Positions 1 through 9,766 of a DNA stretch of 64,000 nt are shown here, piece after piece. A model generated the notes under the pieces. That model made no database searches. It saw nothing but the letters and a program-made list of their open reading frames with translations, and was not told the origin of the DNA. The stretch's first letter is position 1. Every line of letters starts with the position of its first letter. The translations under genes and the position numbers were made by a program. Source of the stretch: Desulfobulbus sp. (GTDB lineage Bacteria; Desulfobacterota; Desulfobulbia; Desulfobulbales; Desulfobulbaceae); NCBI GenBank assembly GCA_009780825.1, contig WQZH01000004.1:62001-126000 (forward strand), given 5' to 3'.

Positions 1-2272
1 CGGTGATCGATCCAGTCCCCTCGTGCAGGGGACGAACCCGGATCGCCTTGGTCGACAGGCTCTCCGCCGCCTGGCCGAAGGCCTGAAGCGTTCCCTGCAC
101 GTCGGCGCGGAGAATGACCCGTAGTTCTTTGATTTCGTGTTCCGCCATCTTCTCGAAGAGGTTGTCGAGCGAGACTTTGGAGACCGACGCCAGTTCGGTT
201 TCCCTTGCCTTGAGCTGCCGGGCGGATGCCACCGATTTGGCCATCTTCTCATCGGTGAGGACGATAAACTCGTCGCCGGCCTGGGGAACGCCGGAAAGCC
301 CCTGCACCTCGACCGGGATGGACGGGCCCGCTTCCTGGACCTGCTCGCCGCGCTCGTTGGTCAGCATCCGCACCTTACCGCTGTAGATACCGGCCACGAA
401 ATGGTCGCCGGGCCGCAGCGTTCCCTCCTGAACCAACATGGTGGCCACCGGACCCCGGCCTTTGTGCAGTTGCGCCTCGATGACCGTTCCCTTGGCACGG
501 CGGCCGGGATCGGCCCGTAATTCAAGAATTTCGGCCTGCAGCTGGATCGATTCCAGCAGTTCCTCGATGCCGATGCCCTTCTTGGCTGAGGTCTCGCAGT
601 AGATGGTGGTCCCGCCCCAGGCCTCGGGAATGAGGCCAAAATCGCTCAACTCCCGCCTGACCCGGTCAGGATCGGCATTATCCTTGTCGATCTTGTTAAT
701 CGCCACCACGAGAGAGACATCGGCTGCCTTGGCATGGGCGATAGCTTCCTTGGTCTGGTCCATGACACCGTCGTCAGCGGCCACGACCAACACCACGATA
801 TCGGTGACTTTCGCGCCCCGCGACCGCATTTCCGTGAAGGCGGCGTGGCCGGGAGTGTCAACGAACGTCAGGTCGCCCGAAGGGGCCTGCACGTGATAGG
901 CGCCGATGTGCTGGGTGATGCCGCCCGCCTCGCCTCTGGCCACATCGGTTTTACGGATGGCATCGAGAATCGATGTCTTGCCGTGATCGACATGGCCCAT
1001 GACGGTAACGACCGGCGGCCGGGGCCGCGCTTCGCCGCCCATTTCGTTTTCATGCTCCTGCAATGCTTCCAACTCCAATTCTTCAGTCATGGCCTGCTCG
1101 ACCTCGTAGCCAAAGTCGGCTGCCACCAGGGCGGCGGTATCGACATCCAAGGCTTGGTTGAGGGTGGTCAGCACTCCGAGCCGCATCAAAGCGGCAATCA
1201 CCTCGCTGGCCTTGATGCCCATCCGTTTGGCCAGATCGCCGACACTGATGGTGGCCACCACCTTGATCCGCCGCTTGATCGCCTTTGTTTCGGCCACCTG
1301 CGACGGCATCACGAGGTCTTTCTTGCCGCCTTCCCTCTTTTTCCTGCCCTTGCGGGGCCGCATGAATTCGAGATCACCATCCGGGACGAAATCGATCCGG
1401 CCTTTTCCCTTTTTCTGCCCTTTGGCAGCCTTTCTGCCGAGATCTTCATCCTCCGGCTGCACGGCGACTACCCGCTTGGATTTTTTCTTGGCCTTGTCAA
1501 CCCTCCCGGCCTCGTCCTTGACGGCGGGGATTTCAGCAGACACCTCGCCAGGCAGTGGACGCGACGACGGCCGGGCAGGCTTCTTCTGGACCGGTTTCAC
1601 CCGTTTTTCCGGGACAGGAATCACGACACGTCCCACTACCTTGGCCAACTGTTTCGGTTTTTTCGTTTCTTCTCCGCCGACTTCTTCAGGCTCAGCCGGC
1701 TGTTCCGGTTCAGCCTCCAGCAGGGTGGCTGCCTCTCCATTTTTTCCTTCGGCGGCCTCCGCAACTTCGGGACTGGTGGTCACAGGCTCGTCCACCGCCA
1801 CCTTCTGCGGGGCGGCAGCCACCTCTTCCTCTGCTCCGGCCTCCATCTCCTCTTGCGGCGATTTTTCCGTTTGCAGCGGCAAAGAAGCCTCTTCGGCTGG
1901 TTGTTGCACCGCATCAGAGAGCGTTTTTTCCTGCAACCGCGCCTCCAGAGCCTGAATCTCGGCTTCCAGAGCCAGCGCTTCGACCTCTTCCTGCTTCTTG
2001 GCCGCCTCTTCCTTATCGGCTTTTGAACGGCGCCGAACCACTGTTCTGGCCTTGGCGGAAGGCTCGGGCTTGTTTTTCAGTTCGATCCGCCCCGTTCCGG
2101 GCTCGGGAGATGCACCTCCCGTCAGCTTTCTGCGAATATCTGCGGCCATATCATCGTCAACGCTCGAACTGGGGCTGGCGACAGCATACCCCATGGCGAC
2201 CAGCTTATCGGCCAGCTCCTTGCTCTTAAGCCCGAACTCCTTGGCGAGATCGTAAATACGAACCTTGCTCAT
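1..2272 (-). CDS. infB: Translation initiation factor IF-2 (3' end beyond window)
   Basis: This GTPase places initiator fMet-tRNA on the 30S subunit and promotes subunit joining. About 757 residues are visible on the minus strand, and the C-terminal domains lie outside the window. The start is an ATG at 2272, beginning [13 protein letters not shown], a typical IF2_N domain. A long Glu/Ala/Pro/Lys-rich linker follows, then a second IF2_N-like domain before the G domain. The P-loop GHVDHGKT is near residue 423, the DTPGH switch follows, and NKID provides guanine specificity. It is the last visible gene of the conserved rimP-nusA-ylxR-infB operon, 37 bases after ylxR. This ORF is missing from the supplied track because its stop codon is outside the window. 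The identification is secure. Confidence 0.97.
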   Translation of the reverse strand, partial: MSKVRIYDLAKEFGLKSKELADKLVAMGYAVASPSSSVDDDMAADIRRKLTGGASPEPGTGRIELKNKPEPSAKARTVVRRRSKADKEEAAKKQEEVEALALEAEIQALEARLQEKTLSDAVQQPAEEASLPLQTEKSPQEEMEAGAEEEVAAAPQKVAVDEPVTTSPEVAEAAEGKNGEAATLLEAEPEQPAEPEEVGGEETKKPKQLAKVVGRVVIPVPEKRVKPVQKKPARPSSRPLPGEVSAEIPAVKDEAGRVDKAKKKSKRVVAVQPEDEDLGRKAAKGQKKGKGRIDFVPDGDLEFMRPRKGRKKREGGKKDLVMPSQVAETKAIKRRIKVVATISVGDLAKRMGIKASEVIAALMRLGVLTTLNQALDVDTAALVAADFGYEVEQAMTEELELEALQEHENEMGGEARPRPPVVTVMGHVDHGKTSILDAIRKTDVARGEAGGITQHIGAYHVQAPSGDLTFVDTPGHAAFTEMRSRGAKVTDIVVLVVAADDGVMDQTKEAIAHAKAADVSLVVAINKIDKDNADPDRVRRELSDFGLIPEAWGGTTIYCETSAKKGIGIEELLESIQLQAEILELRADPGRRAKGTVIEAQLHKGRGPVATMLVQEGTLRPGDHFVAGIYSGKVRMLTNERGEQVQEAGPSIPVEVQGLSGVPQAGDEFIVLTDEKMAKSVASARQLKARETELASVSKVSLDNLFEKMAEHEIKELRVILRADVQGTLQAFGQAAESLSTKAIRVRPLHEGTGSIT

Positions 2273-2309
2273 CAAACGCTCCCCTTCCTCTGTCCCTCGC
2301 CTAGCGCGA

Positions 2310-2516
2310 TCAATCCGCTTTCCGGATCATTTTGTTTTTTGCCAACCGTTCACGGCAGGTCGTGTGGTTGCAGCAATATATACCCCGACCACCCAGATCA
2401 CCATCTTGATCCCCGATCAACATGGTTGCAGCCACAACGAAACGCAGCATCTCAGATTTGGGTCTCTTGCGGCCGCAGCCCCGGCAGGTCCGCAGCGGGA
2501 CATGCCCTCGCCGCAT
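2310..2516 (-). CDS. ylxR: YlxR-family RNA-binding protein (DUF448)
   Basis: A 68-residue basic protein of the YlxR/DUF448 family, which is found between nusA and infB in many bacteria and is thought to bind RNA or the nucleoid. The signature is visible as PLRTCRGCGRKRPKSEMLRF near the N-terminus, followed by GGRGIYCC. The ATG overlaps the nusA stop by one base (TGATG), which implies translational coupling. The length is slightly short for the family (usually 80-100) but all core motifs are present. The exact molecular role is unresolved across the family. Confidence 0.93.
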   Translation of the reverse strand: MRRGHVPLRTCRGCGRKRPKSEMLRFVVAATMLIGDQDGDLGGRGIYCCNHTTCRERLAKNKMIRKAD

Positions 2517-3859
2517 CAGGCTGGCCCTGGTTCCAATGCGCCGGAATCATCAGACGCCGCATTCTCTTCGGCAACGCCAACCGGCGCCGCAGCAGGTTCC
2601 GGCGGCTGCACCAAAGCGGCTTTCTCCTGCAGCGTCTTGGCTTTTCCCTCATCCAAGCGCGCCAAGGGCACCAATTTTTCAGTTTCCATCCCAGCCAACT
2701 GACCAGCCGTGGAGATCCCGGCGGCAAACAGCCGGTCAGCCAGCCCTTCATCCACCCCATCAATCTCAAGCAGACTGCGATAGCCGCTGTTTTCCAGATT
2801 GCCGTAACGGGTTTCGCTCTTGACGTCGATCTTCCAGTTCAACAACCGGGAGGCCAAGCGGACGTTCTGCCCCTGCCGGCCGATGGCCAGCGACAACTGA
2901 TCGTCGGGCACGACCACCAGCATGGTTTTTCTCTCGTCTTCGATGATCACCATCGACACCTCGGCCGGCGCCAGGGCATTGTACACATACTTGGCCGGAT
3001 CCGGACTCCAGGGCACGATGTCGATCCGCTCGCCTTGCAGTTCCTGCACCACATTCTGAACCCGCGACCCTTTGAGGCCGACGCAGGCGCCCACCGGATC
3101 CACATCCGATTCAATGGAAGAGACCGCTATCTTGGCCCGAAATCCCGGCTCCCTGCTGGCACCCATGATTTTAACGATACCCTCGGCGATTTCGGGAACT
3201 TCCACCTCGAACAGCTTGATCAGAAATTCGTTGCAGGTCCGGCTCAATATCAGCTGGGCATCGCGGAACTTGCCACTCTCCCTGACGTCACGACGCACCT
3301 CCTGCACATAGGCCCGGATACGGTCGCCCTGTTTGTACGACCGTTTCGGGATCTGACCCTCATTGGGCAGAATGGCGTCCGTGCGCCCCAGGTTGATGAC
3401 CATGTCGCCGCGCTCGAATCGCTGGACAATGCCGTTGACGATTGAGCCTTCACGGTCGCGGTACATCTCGTAGATGACATCGCGCTCAGCGTCGCGCATC
3501 CGATGGATGATAACCTGCTTGGCAGACTGGGCGGCGATACGGCCAAGGTCGGCAATATTGTCCAGCTTTTCCCCGAGGTCGTCATCTATCTCGGCCTCAG
3601 GATCGAGCCGCCGCGCCTCCTCCAGCGAGATTTCGGTTTCTTCATCGAGCACTTCATCCACCACCGTGCGATACTGAAACACTTCAACTTCGCCCAGGCT
3701 CTCGTTGAATTGAACCTCGATCTCCCTGCGATTGCCGAATTTTTTCCTGACAGCCGAGCGGACAGCCTCTTCGATGGCATCGATCAGCAAGGAGCGATCT
3801 ATACCCTTGTCCCGGCAGATCTGATCGACAATTCGTTTGAGATTTTCTATTCCAACCAT
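2516..3859 (-). CDS. nusA: Transcription termination/antitermination factor NusA
   Basis: NusA binds RNA polymerase and modulates pausing, termination and antitermination. The order is an N-terminal RNAP-binding domain, an S1 domain (about 130-200), KH1 and KH2 (about 200-340, with [11 protein letters not shown] and [13 protein letters not shown]), then one C-terminal helix-hairpin-helix-like repeat ([16 protein letters not shown]) and an acidic/Ala/Pro tail. The ORF track starts at a TTG seven codons upstream. I chose the ATG at 3859 because GGAG lies six bases before it and the protein then starts MVGIENLK, as in relatives. That gives 447 residues. It sits between rimP and ylxR in the classic operon. 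Confidence 0.95.
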   Translation of the reverse strand: MVGIENLKRIVDQICRDKGIDRSLLIDAIEEAVRSAVRKKFGNRREIEVQFNESLGEVEVFQYRTVVDEVLDEETEISLEEARRLDPEAEIDDDLGEKLDNIADLGRIAAQSAKQVIIHRMRDAERDVIYEMYRDREGSIVNGIVQRFERGDMVINLGRTDAILPNEGQIPKRSYKQGDRIRAYVQEVRRDVRESGKFRDAQLILSRTCNEFLIKLFEVEVPEIAEGIVKIMGASREPGFRAKIAVSSIESDVDPVGACVGLKGSRVQNVVQELQGERIDIVPWSPDPAKYVYNALAPAEVSMVIIEDERKTMLVVVPDDQLSLAIGRQGQNVRLASRLLNWKIDVKSETRYGNLENSGYRSLLEIDGVDEGLADRLFAAGISTAGQLAGMETEKLVPLARLDEGKAKTLQEKAALVQPPEPAAAPVGVAEENAASDDSGALEPGPA

Positions 3860-3902
3860 GTTTGACTCCAGCTCAGGCAACCGTTTGCATATTCCTGCGA
3901 CG

Positions 3903-4496
3903 TTACAGCGTCAGGCGGGCCTTTGATATATTTTCCATGTCGACCCGGACGGTTTCCCCGTCCAGCGCCAACACCACAGCTTCCCCTTCCATCCCCTGCA
4001 AGGTCCCAATAAGCACCCGCTGTCCCGCCACAGGCTCCTTGAGCTTAATTCGGGCCAGCTTGCCGATGAAACGGACAAAATCTTCCCGTTTCTTGAGCGG
4101 CCGTTCCAATCCGGGCGAGGAAACCTCAAGATGATAGGCGTGATCGATCAGATCTTCCACCTCAAGATAGGCCCCGATCTCCCTGCTCACCGCCGCGCAA
4201 TCGTCAATGGCGACGCCGCCTTCCTTATCGATGAACAGGCGGAGTACCCAGCCGTGCCCTTCCCGGCGGAACTGGATCTCCACCAGTTCCATCCCCATAT
4301 CGGCCAGCAAGGGTTCGGCAAAGCTCCAAATTGTCGTGATCAATCGATCCGCCGAGTCTTCCACTGCATGCAACCGTTTTATTTCAACATATTCTGACCC
4401 GCACAGGCTGGTCAGCTCGACCTCATCGAATCCTCGCGAACACCGGAGCAAACAAATGCTCTCCCGGCGCTTGCAGCGACCATGCCGCGAAGACAC
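3903..4496 (-). CDS. rimP: Ribosome maturation factor RimP
   Basis: RimP assists 30S subunit maturation. The conserved core runs from about residue 45 onward, with an N-terminal domain containing MGMELVEIQF, the VSSPGLERPL motif, and a C-terminal SH3-like domain (LIGTLQGMEGEAVVLAL). The track ORF opens at a GTG and has about 40 extra N-terminal residues that look non-conserved. RimP is usually 150-160 residues, so the real start may be the TTG at 4373 or the GTG at 4364. None of the candidates has a convincing Shine-Dalgarno, so the 5' end given is uncertain. It is the first gene of the nusA-infB operon. Confidence 0.88.
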   Translation of the reverse strand: MSSRHGRCKRRESICLLRCSRGFDEVELTSLCGSEYVEIKRLHAVEDSADRLITTIWSFAEPLLADMGMELVEIQFRREGHGWVLRLFIDKEGGVAIDDCAAVSREIGAYLEVEDLIDHAYHLEVSSPGLERPLKKREDFVRFIGKLARIKLKEPVAGQRVLIGTLQGMEGEAVVLALDGETVRVDMENISKARLTL

Positions 4497-4542
4497 CCAC
4501 TTCTACCCGTGCCGGCACTGCTCGCTGCCCAAGAAAAGGCAA

Positions 4543-4565
4543 TAAAAAAAGCGGGCAGAGCCCAC
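4543..4565 (-). terminator. Rho-independent terminator after tRNA-Gly
   Basis: On the minus strand GTGGGC-TCT-GCCCGC forms a 6-bp stem and is followed by a run of seven T. It lies about 80 bases beyond the 3' end of the tRNA and ahead of rimP, so it should separate the tRNA transcript from the nusA operon. Confidence 0.7.
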
Positions 4566-4642
4566 TTTCAATACACCGGCATTTCCGGGGCCGATCCCGG
4601 CAGGGATCAAGGCGACCGGTGGCACCGGGGCCAACTTCCATC

Positions 4643-4718
4643 TGGAGCGGGCAACGGGGTTCGAACCCGCGACCCCAAGCTTGGGAAGCTTGTGCTCTGC
4701 CAACTGAGCTACACCCGC
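4643..4718 (-). tRNA. tRNA-Gly (anticodon CCC)
   Basis: The minus strand folds into a full cloverleaf. The acceptor stem is GCGGGTG/TGCCCGC, the D-arm contains GCTCAGTTGGCAGAGC, the anticodon stem is CAAGC/GCTTG with loop TTCCCAA (anticodon CCC), and the T-arm is GCGGG-TTCGAAC-CCCGT. The discriminator is T and CCA is encoded. It decodes GGG. It is a single-tRNA transcription unit with a consensus promoter upstream and a hairpin terminator downstream. Confidence 0.95.
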
Positions 4719-4742
4719 TCTGTCGTTTATGGAAATTTCGTT

Positions 4743-4771
4743 AATATAGAGCTTTGGCAAGCGCTTGTCAA
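4743..4771 (-). promoter_or_regulatory. Sigma-70-type promoter for tRNA-Gly
   Basis: On the minus strand a perfect -35 TTGACA and a -10 TATATT are separated by 17 bases. The -10 box lies about 24 bases upstream of the first tRNA base, as expected for a short tRNA leader. Confidence 0.75.
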
Positions 4772-4884
4772 GCGGCAACATGGCGACCAACAATGATTTC
4801 CCTGCCGTGCCGCCACCTGCACCGCAAGAACGATCACAGCTCCGAGAACCGTCACCTCGCCGAGAAACGGACGGAGAGGATCGC

Positions 4885-4913
4885 TTTACAGATATTAATT
4901 TTTAATGTATAAT
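4885..4913 (+). promoter_or_regulatory. Promoter of the DHH-CBS-nucleotidyltransferase gene (leaderless)
   Basis: TTTACA and a perfect TATAAT are separated by exactly 17 bases. Only seven bases (CGGTGTC) lie between the -10 box and the ATG at 4921, so transcription should start at or within a base or two of the start codon. There is no Shine-Dalgarno, which is consistent with a leaderless mRNA. Confidence 0.6.
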
Positions 4914-4920
4914 CGGTGTC

Positions 4921-7608
4921 ATGGATATTATCACCACCCATATCGGCGCCGACTTCGACAGTCTGGCCGCCATGGTCGCCGCCAAGCGACTCTACCCCGC
5001 CGCCGAACTCGTCTTCCCCGGATCGCAGGAAAAATCGGTCCGCGATTACCTGGCCCAAGAGTTTCGCAACATCTACGAATTCAAAAAGATCAAGCACATC
5101 AACCTGACCAAGGTGCGGCGGCTGATCGTGGTCGATACCCGGCAGGCGGTCCGGATCGGCAATCTAGCGGAATGTCTAAATAATCCAGGAATTGTCGTTC
5201 ATATCTACGACCACCATCCCGACACTCCGGATGACCTCCACGGCACCCTGGAAACCATTGCCCCCTTTGGGTCGACCGCCACGATCTTCACCCGCCTCTT
5301 CCAGGAACAAGGCATCATGCCCAGTGCTGACGAGCTCACCCTGATGGCGCTCGGCATCTACGAGGACACCGGCAGCTTCCTCCACTCTTCCACCCGCCCT
5401 GAGGATCTGGACGCAGCCTCGTGGCTGCTTGCCCACGGAGCCAACCTCGACATCGTCTCCCAGTTCATTTCCCGGGAGCTCTCCTCGGAGCAGATCAGCC
5501 TCATCAGCCAACTGCAGCAAGAAGCGCAATCCTATGTCATTTGCGGCGTGACCGTGGTGATCAGCACCCTGACCAGGGCCGACTATATCGGTGATTTCGC
5601 GGTCATCGTCCAACGGTTGATGATCATGGAGAATATCGATGTCCTCTTTGCCCTGCTTAATTTGGGCGAACGGACCTATCTCATTGCCCGCAGCCGTATC
5701 CCGGAGGTCAACGCCGGCACCATCGCCCGTGAGTTCGGGGGCGGCGGGCACGCGTCCGCCGCCTCAGCCACCATCCGCGACATGACGATCACCGAGGCTG
5801 AGGAGCGGCTGGTCGGGCTCATCCATCGCCACATCCGCCCCAAGGCGGTGGCCGGGGAACTCATGAGTTCGCCGGTGATCTCCGTCACCCCGGACGTCAG
5901 CATCGACCAGGCCAACCAACTGATGACCCGCTATAACGTCACCGTCCTGCCGGTGGTCCGGCGCAACGGCGACCAGGAAAACGACTCGCCGCCCATCGGC
6001 TTTTTGGGCATGATCTCCCGAATGGTGGCGGAAAAGGCCATTTTCCACAAACTGGGCAATCTGCCGGTGGCCGACTACATGACCACCGAAATTGCCACCA
6101 TTCCTGAAAGCGGCACTCTGGTCGACATCCAGCGGCTCATCATCGAGAACCACCAGCGGATCATCCCGGTGGTCCGGGACGAGGCGATCTTGGGCGTCAT
6201 CACCCGTACCGACCTGCTCAACCTGCTGGTCCACGATCCGGCCCATCTCTCCCCCGACCTGCTCCGCAGCGACGAGCGGCCCTCGGTGGAGCGGACCCGC
6301 AACCTGGCCAGCGCCATGACCCAGGTGCTGCCCCGGGACATCATCGTGCTGCTGCGCGAAATCGGAGAAACCGCTGCCGCGTTCGGCTGCAACGCCTATG
6401 TGGCCGGCGGCTTTGTCCGCGACCTGCTCCTCCATGTCAGAAATATCGACATCGATATCGTCGTCGAGGGCGACGGTGTCCGTTTTGCCAAGGCGCTGGC
6501 GGAGCAACGGCATGGCGTTGTCCATCCCCACGAGAAATTCGGGACCGCCACGGTGATCTTCCCGGATCAGAGCCGCGTCGACGTGGCCACGGCCCGGCTG
6601 GAATATTACGAACATCCGGCGGCCATGCCCACGGTGGAGCACAGCTCGATCAAACTTGATCTCCATCGCCGCGATTTCACCATCAACGCCATGGCCATTC
6701 ATCTCAACCCGCAGCAATTCGGCGTCCTGGTCGATTACTTCAACTGCCAGAACGACCTCAAGGAACGGCGCATTCAGGCGTTGCACAACTTAAGCTTTGT
6801 CGAGGACCCCACCCGTATTTTCAGGGCGATCCGCTTCGAGAGCCGGCTCGATTTCATCATCACCCGCCACACCGAAAAGCTGATCAAGAACGCGGTGCAG
6901 ATGAACCTGGTCGGCCAGGTCGAAGAACCCCGTTTCTTCCATGAACTCAAGCTGATCCTCTCCGAAGACGACCCGACTCCGATCCTGCGCCGGATGGGCT
7001 ATTTCAAACTCTTCCCCTTCCTCTGGCCGGATCTGCGCCCCAACCTCAAGATCGACCGCCGTTTCCTCCACATCCTCACCCAGGCGAACCAGACGATTTC
7101 CTGGTTCAAGCTGCTCTATCTGCCCGACAAACTGGAAACCTGGATGGTCTATCTGCTGGCGATCATGAGTCGGTCGCGCACCAAGGAGCTGATTGCCTTC
7201 TGCCATCGTTTTGGCCTGCCGCCCCGGCAACGGCGGAAGCTGATCGCCCAGAAGAACGAAGCCGATCGAATCGCCCTGGAGATGCAGAAGCGCTCCTTCC
7301 TCCGTCCCAGCGAGACCTACTGGCTCCTGCACGACTTCGATATCGAAGGCTTGCTGTATCTGATGACCATCGCCCGCAAGCGGTTCATCCAGCAGGCGGT
7401 CTCCCTGTTCGTCACCACCTTGCGCCGGGTGACGCCCCTGGTCGACGGCAACGAACTCAAGGCCATGGGATACATCCCTGGCCCCCAGTTTCGCGCCATC
7501 CGCAACCACCTCATCGAACTGCAACTCGACGGCGAAATCGCCGACCACGACCAAGCCCTGGACTTCATCCGCACCCACTACCCTGTCGACAGCCAGCCGC
7601 AGCGCTGA
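4921..7608 (+). CDS. DHH-CBS-tRNA nucleotidyltransferase/poly(A) polymerase fusion
   Basis: An 895-residue protein that joins a phosphoesterase to a class II tRNA nucleotidyltransferase (CCA- or A-adding type). Residues 1-300 carry a DHH domain (ADFDSL at 10-15, DHH at 97-99) and a DHHA1 motif GGGGHASA near 275. Two CBS domains occupy about 315-440. The nucleotidyltransferase head follows, with GGFVRDLLL near 497 and the metal-binding DIDIVVEGDG, then the RNA-binding neck and body to the C-terminus. Similar fusions are known in Desulfobacterota and Aquificae as A-adding enzymes. Whether this one adds CC, A or CCA cannot be told here. The start at 4921 is required to keep the DHH motif, and the promoter abuts it. 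A shorter DHH-CBS paralogue lies at 38.2 kb. Confidence 0.92.
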   Translation: MDIITTHIGADFDSLAAMVAAKRLYPAAELVFPGSQEKSVRDYLAQEFRNIYEFKKIKHINLTKVRRLIVVDTRQAVRIGNLAECLNNPGIVVHIYDHHPDTPDDLHGTLETIAPFGSTATIFTRLFQEQGIMPSADELTLMALGIYEDTGSFLHSSTRPEDLDAASWLLAHGANLDIVSQFISRELSSEQISLISQLQQEAQSYVICGVTVVISTLTRADYIGDFAVIVQRLMIMENIDVLFALLNLGERTYLIARSRIPEVNAGTIAREFGGGGHASAASATIRDMTITEAEERLVGLIHRHIRPKAVAGELMSSPVISVTPDVSIDQANQLMTRYNVTVLPVVRRNGDQENDSPPIGFLGMISRMVAEKAIFHKLGNLPVADYMTTEIATIPESGTLVDIQRLIIENHQRIIPVVRDEAILGVITRTDLLNLLVHDPAHLSPDLLRSDERPSVERTRNLASAMTQVLPRDIIVLLREIGETAAAFGCNAYVAGGFVRDLLLHVRNIDIDIVVEGDGVRFAKALAEQRHGVVHPHEKFGTATVIFPDQSRVDVATARLEYYEHPAAMPTVEHSSIKLDLHRRDFTINAMAIHLNPQQFGVLVDYFNCQNDLKERRIQALHNLSFVEDPTRIFRAIRFESRLDFIITRHTEKLIKNAVQMNLVGQVEEPRFFHELKLILSEDDPTPILRRMGYFKLFPFLWPDLRPNLKIDRRFLHILTQANQTISWFKLLYLPDKLETWMVYLLAIMSRSRTKELIAFCHRFGLPPRQRRKLIAQKNEADRIALEMQKRSFLRPSETYWLLHDFDIEGLLYLMTIARKRFIQQAVSLFVTTLRRVTPLVDGNELKAMGYIPGPQFRAIRNHLIELQLDGEIADHDQALDFIRTHYPVDSQPQR

Positions 7609-7722
7609 CCGCTGCCGCTCTTTTTTCCTCGCTTTTCCCCGAGTCCGCCTTATTTTCTCCCCCACGCATGCCCCAAGCACCATATCCGGGCACCAACCAA
7701 TCCCGTTTTACAGGAGTCCTGA

Positions 7723-8355
7723 TTGTCCATGGATTTTGATTTCAACACCCTCATCCGGCAATTGATCATCCAAGTGCCCCCGCTGCTGTTCGCCCTGACG
7801 GTGCATGAGCTGGCCCATGGTTACGTGGCTTGGCGCCTGGGCGACCCGACCGCGAAACACCTCGGCCGGTTGACCTTGAATCCGTTCAAGCACCTCGATC
7901 CCCTGGGCGTGCTGGCCTTCGTCATCATGAAAATCGGCTGGGCCAAGCCGGTGCCGGTGAACCCCCATTATTTCCGCAATCCGCAACGCGGCATGCTGCT
8001 GGTCGCCCTGGCCGGTCCGGCGGCCAACGTCGCCCTGGCCGTGGTCAGCGCGGCGCTCATCCATCTGTTCGTAGCCCTGCGGTTGCCCTTCTTCTTTCTC
8101 CAGCCAGTGGTGATCATGCTGGCGGCCAGCGTCTGGATCAACATCATGCTGGCGGCGTTCAACTGCATCCCCATCCCGCCGCTCGACGGCTCCAAAGTGC
8201 TGATGGGCCTGCTCCCCCCGTCCGCGGCCCGCAGCTTCGCCAAAATGGAACCCTTCGGTTTTCTCGTCCTGCTGGCCCTGTTCTACACCGGTGTGATCGG
8301 CTGGGTGCTCATGCCCATCATCCGTTTTTCCAACACCTTGTTGCTGCTGAAATAA
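7723..8355 (+). CDS. Site-2 protease-type M50 family metallopeptidase
   Basis: A 210-residue polytopic membrane zinc protease. The catalytic motif HELAHG is in an early membrane segment (about residues 28-33). The second conserved motif, the LDG of PPLDGSKVL, is near residue 160. It belongs to the short PDZ-less M50 group, and its substrates are unknown. Several hydrophobic segments are evident. The start is a TTG at 7723 because AGGAG lies six bases upstream; the ATG two codons later is an alternative. It follows the nucleotidyltransferase gene by 114 bases and converges on fadL at a shared hairpin. Confidence 0.9.
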   Translation: MSMDFDFNTLIRQLIIQVPPLLFALTVHELAHGYVAWRLGDPTAKHLGRLTLNPFKHLDPLGVLAFVIMKIGWAKPVPVNPHYFRNPQRGMLLVALAGPAANVALAVVSAALIHLFVALRLPFFFLQPVVIMLAASVWINIMLAAFNCIPIPPLDGSKVLMGLLPPSAARSFAKMEPFGFLVLLALFYTGVIGWVLMPIIRFSNTLLLLK

Positions 8356-8379
8356 AAAAGGCCCAGAATATTCCGGGCC
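8354..8379 (-). terminator. Rho-independent terminator of the fadL transcript
   Basis: On the minus strand GGCCCGGAATATTCTGGGCC forms an interrupted stem and is followed by TTTTTTATTT. It lies between the convergent M50 peptidase and fadL genes and ends the acyl-CoA synthetase/fadL transcript. Confidence 0.75.
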
Positions 8380-8410
8380 CCGAGATCTGTCCTTGGACAG
8401 CAGCGCAAGG

Positions 8411-9712
8411 TTAGAATTTGTAGCTGAACCCAACAGTCACGAGATGGGCAGCTTCATTCGAAAACTCTCCGACGGCATACTGGTTGTTGACGTGGCGGCT
8501 CTCTTTGTCGTCATACAAATACGCCGCGCCGATCTCCATATCCTCGTTGATTTTGTACCGGACGCCTATGGAATACAGGCGGGCATCCGCATCGGGCAAC
8601 TCGAAACTCAGCGTATTGTCCGGAGCGGGATTCTGATCAATGGCGAAGCCGGCCATGAGTATCCAATTGTTCTTAAAGTCGTAGGTCACGCCCAAACGCC
8701 AGGTATTGGTATCAGACCATGATTTTACCCTGGGATCACCGAATGCCCCCTGCATGACCGGATTGGTTAATGGGGACGAATAGGTGAAATCCAAAGAGTC
8801 GTAGGCCGACCAGTAGGTGCGATTATACCCGAGTTCCACGGTCAACTGATCAAAAAAGGTGTACGAAACCGCCACTGCCAGGACAGCCGGCAGGGGAATT
8901 TCGACCCCGGCGTCACCGTTGTACAGGCTTCCGGGGATTGCGACACCGCCGCCCAAGAACGGCGGGAGCAGGACGTCCGATGTCGACATATTGGCATGAC
9001 CACTGACACCCAGGTTAATTTTGGACCGATAAGTGACGCCGATGTTCATGTTGTCTATCGGCCGGATGCTCATCGCCAGATTGTAGCCGGCTTCCCAAGC
9101 GTTGCCGTCCATATACCTGCCGATCCTGGAACTGGAATTCAAGGTCCCCATGGGTGTCTCTGCCGTAACAGGAACGGTCCCGTTACTCATGACCTGCCCA
9201 TCGACATACACGGCCCGGACCCCGGCGGCCAGCGAGAACCGGTCACAGAACCGGTAGGACACCGTGGGGTTGAACTCAAAAACCTTGACCGCGAATTTTT
9301 CCGCGAATGTGGCCGGATAGGGGTCCCGCCACTCTTTCGCCAGCCCGCCCGGCGCGGTGATCGAGAAGCCGAACCGGAACTTGTTGTATTCCGGCGAGAC
9401 CGCGAACAAGGTGGGCATGAAAAAATTCTCGGTCTCGGCCGATCCGTTGTAGGCTACGGTGCGATCGTCCCTATACTTGACCGGCGTCAGGTTGATCCAG
9501 GTAGCATCCGCCTCCAGATGGGTGCGGTTCTCCAGCCAGGACATATTGGCGGGATTATAATACGCTGCATCGGCGCCCGGCGTGTAGGCCACATAGCTGC
9601 CGGCACGCGCTACCGAGTTCACTGACTGTTCCGGGATGCTATAGCCCGAGGCAAAGGCCGACCCCGTTGCCGTCAGCAAAATCAATCCCGCCATTCCCCA
9701 CGTTTTCGTCAT
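8411..9712 (-). CDS. OmpP1/FadL-family outer-membrane transporter
   Basis: A 433-residue outer-membrane beta-barrel of the FadL family, which moves long-chain fatty acids or other hydrophobic compounds across the outer membrane. A signal peptide (about residues 1-22, ending SAFA) is followed by the family hatch region SGYSIPEQSVNSVARAG and YYNPANMSWL. Many alternating strands follow, and the last residue is Phe (FSYKF), as in BAM-assembled barrels. AGGGAG lies six bases before the ATG. It lies 54 bases after an acyl-CoA synthetase gene on the same strand, which supports fatty-acid import coupled to activation. Confidence 0.92.
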   Translation of the reverse strand: MTKTWGMAGLILLTATGSAFASGYSIPEQSVNSVARAGSYVAYTPGADAAYYNPANMSWLENRTHLEADATWINLTPVKYRDDRTVAYNGSAETENFFMPTLFAVSPEYNKFRFGFSITAPGGLAKEWRDPYPATFAEKFAVKVFEFNPTVSYRFCDRFSLAAGVRAVYVDGQVMSNGTVPVTAETPMGTLNSSSRIGRYMDGNAWEAGYNLAMSIRPIDNMNIGVTYRSKINLGVSGHANMSTSDVLLPPFLGGGVAIPGSLYNGDAGVEIPLPAVLAVAVSYTFFDQLTVELGYNRTYWSAYDSLDFTYSSPLTNPVMQGAFGDPRVKSWSDTNTWRLGVTYDFKNNWILMAGFAIDQNPAPDNTLSFELPDADARLYSIGVRYKINEDMEIGAAYLYDDKESRHVNNQYAVGEFSNEAAHLVTVGFSYKF

Positions 9713-9766
9713 GTACGTCTCCCTTTCTTTTCTTGTTGTTGGTTGATGGTTGATGGTGTGGCTTGG

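Noticed and set aside
734-2026. 430-residue plus-strand ORF opposite infB
   Set aside because: It is a shadow of the IF-2 gene. The minus frame has clear IF-2 motifs, and the plus frame is low-complexity His/Leu/Phe sequence from GC-rich codons.
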